This document shows positions 1 through 5,110 of a stretch of DNA of 5,110 nucleotides, piece by piece. Below the pieces are notes generated by a model. That model ran no database searches and was not told the DNA's origin. It saw nothing but the letters and a program-made list of their open reading frames with translations. Both the position numbers and the translations under genes were made by a program. Source of the DNA: Spirochaetia bacterium (GTDB taxonomy: Bacteria > Spirochaetota > Leptospiria > Leptospirales > Leptonemataceae). Location: the NCBI GenBank assembly GCA_029880625.1, contig JAOUOA010000258.1, forward strand, positions 1 through 5,110, given 5' to 3'. Each line of letters begins with the position of its first letter. Positions within the stretch are counted from its first letter, which is position 1.

Positions 1-1
1 A

Positions 2-622
2 CTTGATCTGAATCTTTTAAGCCATAATTTATTATATGACTTGATGCTTGAAATTCCAGGAACCATGAATTTAAAATCAGACCAGGCTGCATACAATCTG
101 TCATATTTAACTCTTCTGACAGGCGGAGCCAGCGGTTCCGTTCAGCTTGTAAATCCTGACATGACGTTTCAAGGGACGAAAATTAAAGCCAGAACGGTAA
201 ATACAGAAATTGATATTGATGATATTTATAATCTGAAAGATAGCAGCGGAACGTTCAGTTTCAATGCAAGTAAAATGGATGTTTCGAATTTAAATTTTCG
301 TTCCATTCCGATTCCGATAAATTCTGTGCAGATCAGCGGAGTCAGAATCAATGCAGTTATTACAAAAGGAAATTTAAAGCTGGATGGCTCCAGGGTCAAA
401 GCGGATGTTTTTGATATACAATTCAGAGGAGGAATGAGGTTAAACCGGAGCTTTAATGCAACGGTTTTCAATTTAAATGTCTGTATCAATCCAGTGAAAG
501 GTTCCAATTTTGAAGCAAGCGATTTATTTGGATTTTACGTTTCTGCCGGTGGATCTTCTGAAAGCGGAATGTGTTTTCTTGTAACCGGATCACCCGCTTC
601 TCCTTCTTTTGTAAGACAGTAA
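2..622 (+). CDS. gspN: Type II secretion system protein GspN, Leptospira/Geobacter type (C-terminal part, 5' end outside window)
   Basis: The reading frame is open from base 2 to the TAA at 620-622, so the gene starts before the window; the TTG at 41 and ATG at 44 are internal codons, not likely starts. About 206 residues are visible. They form a run of short alternating hydrophobic/polar segments typical of a beta-rich, AsmA-like periplasmic fold. There is no membrane segment, and any N-terminal anchor would lie upstream. The layout matches the C-terminal half of the GspN family found in Leptospira and Geobacter: a glycine-rich early part (TGGASGSVQL), a central stretch with paired isoleucine/proline residues (SIPIPINSVQISG), a segment FRGGMRLN, and a closing motif FLVTGSPASPSF that resembles the family ending 'Gtl.nP.f'. 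GspN is an accessory T2SS component whose exact job is poorly known. The family call rests on recalled pattern resemblance. An AsmA-like or other beta-rich envelope protein is the alternative. Confidence 0.65.
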   Translation, partial: LDLNLLSHNLLYDLMLEIPGTMNLKSDQAAYNLSYLTLLTGGASGSVQLVNPDMTFQGTKIKARTVNTEIDIDDIYNLKDSSGTFSFNASKMDVSNLNFRSIPIPINSVQISGVRINAVITKGNLKLDGSRVKADVFDIQFRGGMRLNRSFNATVFNLNVCINPVKGSNFEASDLFGFYVSAGGSSESGMCFLVTGSPASPSFVRQ

Positions 623-636
623 TGGTTAATACTTGA

Positions 637-653
637 CCTTTCAAAGGGTTTTT
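637..653 (+). terminator. Weak hairpin plus T-run after gspN (possible intrinsic terminator)
   Basis: CCTTT (637-641) pairs with AAAGG (643-647) and is followed, after one G, by five Ts (649-653). With a realistic three-base loop only four pairs remain, so this is a weak terminator at best. It lies 14 bases past the gspN stop and 33 bases before the smpB start, where a boundary between a T2SS operon and smpB-der would fall. A TTGACC hexamer at 633-638 overlaps it and could instead be a -35 element. Confidence 0.25.
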
Positions 654-686
654 CCTTACATAGACTGATTCTGTGTCTGTAATAAA

Positions 687-1160
687 ATGAAAACTCCAGT
701 CAAAAAAACGCCGGTAATTGAAAATAAAAAATCCAGACGAAATTATGAAATTCTTGAAACGCTGGAAGCCGGGATTGTTCTTACCGGAAGCGAGGTAAAA
801 AGCCTGCGCCTCGGAAGAGCTGAAATTACAGACGCTCATGCAGTTCCCCAGAAAACCGAACTTATGCTGATCAATCTACGAATTGATCCCTATGAAAATG
901 CAGGCTACGTAAATCATGAAGAAACCAGAAGCCGAAAGCTTCTCCTTCACAAAAAAGAAATTATCAAATTGATTTCCAGAATCAGGGAAAAGCGGCTTGC
1001 TGTCATCCCATTGAAAATATATTTTAACGACAGAGGAAAAGTAAAGGTCCTTCTTGGTATTGGTCGCGGTAAAAAATTATCAGATCAGAGGCAGGATGAG
1101 CGTAAACAGGAAGCGAAACGGGAAATTGAACGGGCTCTTAAAGAAGCAAATCGAAAATAA
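687..1160 (+). CDS. smpB: SsrA-binding protein SmpB
   Basis: SmpB binds tmRNA (SsrA) and brings it with EF-Tu to ribosomes stalled on broken mRNA, so that the peptide is tagged for proteolysis and the ribosome released. At 157 residues the protein has the usual family length. Visible hallmarks are the EAGIVLTGSEVKSLR block (residues 27-41), the DPYENAGYVNH segment (67-77), RKLLLHKKEI (83-92), IPLKIYF (107-113) and a basic C-terminal tail from GRGKKLSDQR (126-135) onward, the part known to enter the mRNA channel. The usual 'GKK.xDKR' reads GKKLSDQR here, a mild change. The N-terminal conserved 'A.H[DE]Y' region reads SRRNYEI, so the histidine of the E. coli protein is not kept. ATG 687 is the first usable start, because an in-frame TGA lies at 666-668. 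No Shine-Dalgarno sequence precedes it. The gene is followed 2 bp later by der. No ssrA gene is visible in the window. Confidence 0.96.
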   Translation: MKTPVKKTPVIENKKSRRNYEILETLEAGIVLTGSEVKSLRLGRAEITDAHAVPQKTELMLINLRIDPYENAGYVNHEETRSRKLLLHKKEIIKLISRIREKRLAVIPLKIYFNDRGKVKVLLGIGRGKKLSDQRQDERKQEAKREIERALKEANRK

Positions 1161-1162
1161 AC

Positions 1163-2539
1163 ATGTCTTCCAAAAATAAAACAGTAAGGGTAACAATTGC
1201 AGGGAAAAGAAATGCAGGAAAATCCACACTCTTGAATGCTCTTGCAGGGAAAAATCGTGCGATAACAGAAGATCTTCCCGGATTAACCCGTGACATCCTT
1301 GAAGTGGAAATTAAAGATCCGCCGATGCATTACATTCTCTGCGATACGCCTGGACTTGATATTGAATATCCTGACAGCCTTGAAACTGAAATTCTGGAAA
1401 GGGCGAAGATCCATCTTGAATTTTCCGATCTTATTATTGTGGTCATGGAATCGCCTTCACCATCAGATTTTGACGCTCATTTTATGAATCTTCTCAGAAA
1501 ATCTAAAATTCACACGCCTGTAATTTATACAGTGAATAAAATTGATGGACCGGATGTTGCAGGAGAAAGGCTACTTCCGTTTTACGAAGAAGGATTTACG
1601 GATCTGATTCCGGTATCTGCAAAAAATAAATGGAATCTGGATGTCCTGAAAAAAAAGATGTCGGAAACTGTACCTGAAATTGTGAAAACAACGATTTCCA
1701 GAAGCGGTAAAAAAGAAATCTCAACAGTTATTTCTGATACCCAGGATTCCTGCATTAAAATAGCCATTGTAGGAAAACCTAATGCCGGTAAATCATCTCT
1801 TTTTAATAAATTAATAAGAAAAGAATTATCTATTGTATCTGATCTGCCGGGGACAACCAGAGATACTGTCGATTCAATTTTTCATTATAATAAAAATCCA
1901 ATCCGGATCATCGATACTGCTGGACTCAGAAAAGAAGCAAAAGTCATCAAAAGCAGAAACAATGCTGAATATTTTTCAATGAAAAGAACAGAAAGGGCAA
2001 TTCAGGATGCTGATGTTGTCATTCATTTAATTGATGCACAGCAGGGAATTACTGATCTTGATAAAAAAATCTCTTCAAAAATTAGAGAGGAGGGCAGGCC
2101 TTCAATTATTGCAGTCAATAAATGGGATTTAATGGAAAAAGAAACGGATTCTGTGAAAAATTATACAGATCGAATGAAATTTCAATTCCCGCAGATCAAG
2201 CATATTCCTGTGATTTTTATTTCTGCTCAATCAGGCCAGCGTTTAAATAAACTTCTCGATCATTGTATGGATCTTAAAGAAAGGTCTGAATTCAGAATTA
2301 CAACTTCAAGATTAAATGAAATTGTTGAAAAATGGAACCGGTCTCTCCATGGAGTAACAGCCAGAAATTCAAAAATATTTTATGCAACGCAAAGTTCTAT
2401 TTCCCCTCCGGAATTTGTTCTTTTTGTCAGAAATAAAGAAAAAATAGCAACCAATATAACAGGTTTTTTCGAAAATAAAATATACGCAGATTTTAATCTG
2501 ACAGGAGTTCCGGTAAAAATCTTCATCAGGGAAAAATAA
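1163..2539 (+). CDS. der: Ribosome-associated GTPase Der (EngA), two tandem G domains plus KH-like domain
   Basis: Der is a cytoplasmic GTPase needed for late assembly of the 50S ribosomal subunit. The 458-residue length and the layout are normal for the family. G domain 1 has G1 GKRNAGKS (14-21), G2 PGLTRD (39-44), G3 DTPG (61-64), G4 NKID (125-128) and G5 SAK (152-154). A charged linker follows (about 172-197). G domain 2 has G1 GKPNAGKS (204-211), G2 PGTTRD (229-234), G3 DTAG (251-254), G4 NKWD (319-322) and G5 SAQ (354-356). The KH-like C-terminal domain (about 367-458) shows TSRLNEIVEKWN, KIFYATQ, SPPEFVLFV and GVPVKIFIR, all typical of Der. Both P-loops read NAGKS where most Der proteins have NVGKS. 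G domain 1 is the more divergent: it has DTPG where DTGG is common, and VVMESPSPSD where 'VVD...G.tp.D' is usual. The ATG lies 2 bp after the smpB stop, with no clear ribosome binding site, so translational coupling is likely. Confidence 0.96.
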   Translation: MSSKNKTVRVTIAGKRNAGKSTLLNALAGKNRAITEDLPGLTRDILEVEIKDPPMHYILCDTPGLDIEYPDSLETEILERAKIHLEFSDLIIVVMESPSPSDFDAHFMNLLRKSKIHTPVIYTVNKIDGPDVAGERLLPFYEEGFTDLIPVSAKNKWNLDVLKKKMSETVPEIVKTTISRSGKKEISTVISDTQDSCIKIAIVGKPNAGKSSLFNKLIRKELSIVSDLPGTTRDTVDSIFHYNKNPIRIIDTAGLRKEAKVIKSRNNAEYFSMKRTERAIQDADVVIHLIDAQQGITDLDKKISSKIREEGRPSIIAVNKWDLMEKETDSVKNYTDRMKFQFPQIKHIPVIFISAQSGQRLNKLLDHCMDLKERSEFRITTSRLNEIVEKWNRSLHGVTARNSKIFYATQSSISPPEFVLFVRNKEKIATNITGFFENKIYADFNLTGVPVKIFIREK

Positions 2540-2617
2540 TTTTGTTATCCAAAACATTCAAAAATATCAAATTGAATAATACATTATATATTAGACTTCA
2601 TTTAGAAACGCTGATGA

Positions 2618-2644
2618 TTGCAAGAATGTAAATCTATATATAAA
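2618..2644 (+). promoter_or_regulatory. Possible promoter for the hypothetical gene
   Basis: TTGCAA (2618-2623) and TATAAA (2639-2644) resemble -35 and -10 hexamers with a short 15-bp spacer, ending 36 bases before ATG 2681. The gap is so A/T-rich that chance matches are expected; the short spacer weakens the call. It is listed because a 141-bp gap separates this gene from der, so an own promoter is plausible. Confidence 0.18.
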
Positions 2645-2680
2645 TCATGGATAAATTTGAAAATTAAATCAACTGAAACT

Positions 2681-3289
2681 ATGTACGAATATATAAATTA
2701 TTACCAGAATAAAGAAGATCATCTCAAAAATGATAAAAGATTATTTGTTCTTGAACGTTTTTTTCAAAAATACAAAATTCTGCATCCCGAAGATCTCTAC
2801 ATGTGGCTCTGGGAAGGTGAGTTTGGATACGGCGACAGGGAAAATATTAACACGCTGGATCAGCTTACAGACAGTATCCGCAAATCCAGAATTGAAACAG
2901 GAAGCAAGAAACTGCCTGTATGGGATTATCTGGGTCTGAATAATAAATTAATTAAAATCAATATTGTTTCTTATGCAGATCATAACTGTCCTCTGCTTAG
3001 GCTTTTATTTTTTTCAGAACGGACAAAAGACGTGAAGTCTGATTCATTGCGTTTTAAAAAAAACTGGCAGTTTATTAAAACCCAGATCTCTCCGGGGATG
3101 GATATTACAGTGGAAGAAATGATTGCATTTGAAAATCAAATACCTTTTCATATGACTCCACAAATGAATTATACAGATGACTTTTTATCTCAATTTGGAA
3201 GCACATATTTAATTGTTCCCGGATCATTATTTTTCAGTACATATCCTGAATACGATCCTGAAAATCGCGGAAGCGGAGATTTTATATAA
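2681..3289 (+). CDS. Unrecognised protein of 202 residues (hypothetical)
   Basis: I do not recognise this family. From ATG 2681 the protein is 202 residues, apparently soluble, with no signal peptide or membrane segment and a single cysteine (C103). The N-terminus (1-35) is charged and aromatic and looks helical (MYEYINYYQNKEDH, then LFVLERFFQKYK). A tryptophan- and glycine-rich stretch follows (LYMWLWEGEFGYGD, 39-52). Other features are YADHNCPLLRLLFF (98-111) and an aromatic C-terminal part with FHMTPQMNYTDDFLSQFGS (156-174) and FFSTYPEYDPE (184-194). The frame opens upstream and a TTG at 2618 would add 21 residues (QECKSIYKSW...), but that stretch is A/T-rich and looks non-coding, so ATG 2681 is preferred. 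No Shine-Dalgarno sequence is seen at either start. The gene ends in tandem stops, TAA then TAG (3287-3292). Codon use resembles its neighbours, so there is no sign of recent transfer. It lies 141 bp after der and converges on cca. That it is a real gene seems likely from its 200-residue frame with protein-like composition. Confidence 0.8.
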   Translation: MYEYINYYQNKEDHLKNDKRLFVLERFFQKYKILHPEDLYMWLWEGEFGYGDRENINTLDQLTDSIRKSRIETGSKKLPVWDYLGLNNKLIKINIVSYADHNCPLLRLLFFSERTKDVKSDSLRFKKNWQFIKTQISPGMDITVEEMIAFENQIPFHMTPQMNYTDDFLSQFGSTYLIVPGSLFFSTYPEYDPENRGSGDFI

Positions 3290-3400
3290 TAGTGTCATAA
3301 TTATTGATTTCATATTTTACTGAAAATAGTATTTAATAACTTTACGATTCTGTCAGATTTTTCTGAAAAAAGGAAATATTGCTTCAAAATAAAATGGTAA

Positions 3401-4648
3401 TTAAGATTCAGTTTTTTTAATGACTTTTAATAAAATTTCTTTCTGGTTTTTTTCTGGAGATTTCCAGACAATTTCAAGAATTTCATTAAATTGATTTCCA
3501 ATTTCTTTTCCTCTGTATCCTTCATTGATCAGATCCGTTCCATTTACAGCAAGATCTTTTATAACCAGAGGATCTGACGAAAGGGAATGAATTATCTTTT
3601 TGATATTGGGATTGACCGAAGAATAGTCAGATATAGACTGAATGAGCGGCAGGGAATTTTCTCCGTATTGACCTTTAATTAAAGATGAAAATTTTCTGAT
3701 CTTGAAAAGATCTGATTGGGGTTCTGAAAAACGAATTATGTTTAAGAATGTTTCTATTTCCTTTATGTTTTTGCCGGAAAATTTTAAGCGCGAAGCTATG
3801 GAGCGAGCCTTTTGATCAAGATTTACTATTGAAAACCACTTTGCGATCTTAAAAGTTTCGGGAAGAGAAAATAGACGATCCAACTTAAGAAGTTTTTCTT
3901 CTGTCATATTTTTATCAGGATATTCCGGGATAAAAAGAGAAATCAGTCCGGATTCTTCAAGAGAGCTGATCATTCTCGAAATTTTTTCATGCGACAAACC
4001 TTTAAATATTTCATCGGTAAATCTTTCTACCGCAATCTGTTTTGTTCTTTCATGTACTTTGCGGTCCTTCATCGCATGAAATGTATCCTCTGAAATTTCG
4101 AATTCCAAAGTTGCTGAAAAACGGCATGCGCGAATTGTCCGAAGGCCGTCTTCTAGAAAACGTTCTTCGGCTCTGCCGATTGTCTGAATGATTCTGTTTT
4201 TAATATCATCAATGCCGCCGTGGTTATCGATTAGAATATTTTCAAGAGGATCGTATGCAATGCCGTTCATTGTAAAATCTCTGCGCAGAAGGTCTTCATT
4301 CAGAGTATCTGAGAATGAGACGGAATCTGGATGCCGTGCATCAGAATATTTGCCGTCGCTTCGGAAGGTTGTAATTTCAAAAACATCTTTATGAAGCAAA
4401 ACCGTAACGGTTCCGTGTTTTATTCCTGTCGGTATTGTTTTATTAAAAAGAGATATGATATCTCCAGGTCTTGCATCGGTGGTAAAATCAAAATCTTTGG
4501 AAGGCCTTCCCATTAAAAGATCTCTGACGGCTCCGCCGACAATAAAACATTGAAACCCGGAACGATTTAATATTCTGGCAACTTTTAATATGTTCTGGTG
4601 CAGGGGTTTGGGAAGCCCGCTCAGTAAAGATGTGTTTGTTATTTTCAT
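3401..4648 (-). CDS. cca: CCA tRNA nucleotidyltransferase (class II, poly(A) polymerase superfamily)
   Basis: This enzyme adds or repairs the 3'-terminal CCA of tRNAs using CTP and ATP. In the 415-residue protein, the nucleotidyltransferase head (about 30-160) shows GGAVRD (38-43), the metal-binding pair D52 and D54 in KDFDFTTDA, and a likely third carboxylate E91 in FEITTFR. It also shows the flexible-loop region DGKYSDARHPDSV (98-110) and motif B RRDFTMNGIA (122-131; A is usual where G129 stands). The neck carries RFLEDGLRTIRACRF (163-177) with the EDxxR motif (E166-R170) that reads the incoming base. The RNA-binding body follows (about 190-260, VERFTDEIFKGL), and the tail has a DLINEGYRGKEIG segment. 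The bacterial poly(A) polymerase signature 'GRRF..' after motif A is absent (GIKHGTVTVLL instead), which favours CCA or A addition over PcnB. No HD phosphohydrolase motif is visible. ATG 4648 follows the upstream phosphatase stop by 4 bp, so the two are probably one transcript. Confidence 0.9.
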   Translation of the reverse strand: MKITNTSLLSGLPKPLHQNILKVARILNRSGFQCFIVGGAVRDLLMGRPSKDFDFTTDARPGDIISLFNKTIPTGIKHGTVTVLLHKDVFEITTFRSDGKYSDARHPDSVSFSDTLNEDLLRRDFTMNGIAYDPLENILIDNHGGIDDIKNRIIQTIGRAEERFLEDGLRTIRACRFSATLEFEISEDTFHAMKDRKVHERTKQIAVERFTDEIFKGLSHEKISRMISSLEESGLISLFIPEYPDKNMTEEKLLKLDRLFSLPETFKIAKWFSIVNLDQKARSIASRLKFSGKNIKEIETFLNIIRFSEPQSDLFKIRKFSSLIKGQYGENSLPLIQSISDYSSVNPNIKKIIHSLSSDPLVIKDLAVNGTDLINEGYRGKEIGNQFNEILEIVWKSPEKNQKEILLKVIKKTES

Positions 4649-4652
4649 TCCA

Positions 4653-5110
4653 TCAGTCTTTATTTTGAACCTGTATAATTTCGCCTGTTTCTGAATTGAC
4701 AGCGCTTAAAAATCCGCCGTAAACACAGCCTGTATCAATCCCGGTCGATTTTTTCCCGTTTATAAAATCACTGTAAGAAGCGCCGTCAGAAATCATAAAA
4801 CAAGGAGTATGACCGTAGTAAATATGCTTGCCATCCCATTTTGACTCATTTCGAATCCATTCATTCCGGATCCATAGGAGATCCTGTTTTTTCTGATTCG
4901 CAATAGCCGTGTCCCCGTTGATTCTGATACCGGCATGTACGGCTATAAAATTTTTGTCTTCATGGTACAGTTTAAGATTATTTAAAAAATCAAGATGTTC
5001 TTCAGGAAGATCTTTGATCACAGCATTTTTATTTAATTGATAGGAATCCAGAGTATCCATGCCTCCGTTGTTCTGGTGAAGCCAGAACATGTGAGACGGA
5101 TCTCCGGGAT
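4653..5110 (-). CDS. Metallophosphoesterase, serine/threonine protein phosphatase (PPP) family, 5' end outside window
   Basis: The frame runs off the window edge: codons before the ATG at 5090 read PGDPSH and continue without a stop, so that ATG is probably internal. The visible part is the C-terminal two-thirds of a PPP-type phosphatase. Family features seen, counted from the 5090 ATG, are the NNGGMDTLDSY segment (7-17, 'GG..TL.SY' in the family), PEEHLDFLNNL (29-39), the metal-ligand histidine in VHAG (H52), DLLWIRNE (70-77), the second histidine in YYGHTP (H94), and IDTGCVYGG (118-126). The N-terminal metal motifs (GDxHG, GDxxDRG, GNHE) would lie outside the window. Members dephosphorylate phosphoserine/threonine proteins or, in related ApaH enzymes, diadenosine tetraphosphate; the substrate here cannot be read from the sequence. 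The stop at 4653-4655 is 4 bp before the cca ATG, so a two-gene or longer operon is likely. Confidence 0.88.
   Translation of the reverse strand, partial: PGDPSHMFWLHQNNGGMDTLDSYQLNKNAVIKDLPEEHLDFLNNLKLYHEDKNFIAVHAGIRINGDTAIANQKKQDLLWIRNEWIRNESKWDGKHIYYGHTPCFMISDGASYSDFINGKKSTGIDTGCVYGGFLSAVNSETGEIIQVQNKD

Noticed and set aside
486..839. 117-codon open frame on the - strand spanning the gspN-smpB junction
   Set aside because: It lies antisense over gspN and the strongly recognisable smpB, and its translation shows no protein-like family features.
2540..2554. TTTTG/CAAAA inverted repeat right after der
   Set aside because: Weak five-pair stem followed by CATTC rather than Ts; not a convincing terminator.
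2618..2680. TTG 2618 as the start of the hypothetical gene
   Set aside because: The extra 21 codons are A/T-rich and look like intergenic sequence, there is no ribosome binding site, and an ATG is available at 2681.
3313..3328. TATTTT/AAAATA inverted repeat after the hypothetical gene
   Set aside because: All A/T pairs and no following T-run; expected by chance in such A/T-rich DNA.
3353..3366. Inverted repeat TCAGA-TTTT-TCTGA in the convergent gap
   Set aside because: A five-pair stem with A residues, not Ts, after it on the + strand and no T-run after it on the - strand, so it does not look like an intrinsic terminator for either gene.
4188..4516. Open frames on the + strand inside cca
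   Set aside because: They are antisense to the conserved catalytic head of cca and are by-products of its coding frame.

Overview
The window is AT-rich bacterial chromosomal DNA carrying core genes. It holds six protein-coding genes, two of them cut by the window edges. The + strand carries, in order: the C-terminal part of a probable type II secretion protein GspN, smpB (trans-translation), der (ribosome-assembly GTPase) and an unrecognised 202-residue protein. Facing them on the - strand are a PPP-family metallophosphoesterase, cut at its 5' end, and a CCA tRNA nucleotidyltransferase. The + and - groups converge in a 111-bp gap (3290-3400). No RNA genes, CRISPR arrays, insertion sequences or phage genes were seen.

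The organism cannot be fixed from this window. The GspN resembles the Leptospira/Geobacter-type GspN family rather than the enterobacterial one. The AT-rich coding style, AGA-rich arginine use and Gram-negative T2SS component suggest a Spirochaetota (Leptospira-like) or deltaproteobacterial-type lineage. This is an inference, not a firm assignment. None of the four starts inside the window has a clear Shine-Dalgarno sequence.

Region by region: 1-622 is the end of a T2SS operon; 623-686 is a short gap with a small hairpin plus T-run and an overlapping -35-like hexamer; 687-2539 is a tight smpB-der pair separated by 2 bp, both acting on ribosome function (rescue and 50S maturation); 2540-2680 is an A/T-rich gap, possibly with a promoter; 2681-3289 is the unknown gene; 3290-3400 is the convergent gap with no convincing terminator; 3401-5110 on the - strand is the phosphatase followed 4 bp later by cca, almost certainly co-transcribed. 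Three of the six genes (smpB, der, cca) serve translation: ribosome rescue, ribosome biogenesis and tRNA 3'-end maturation.

I found no clear evidence of a novel multi-gene system. The items most worth a second look are the unrecognised 202-residue protein, the divergent first GTPase domain of Der, and the lack of Shine-Dalgarno sequences.
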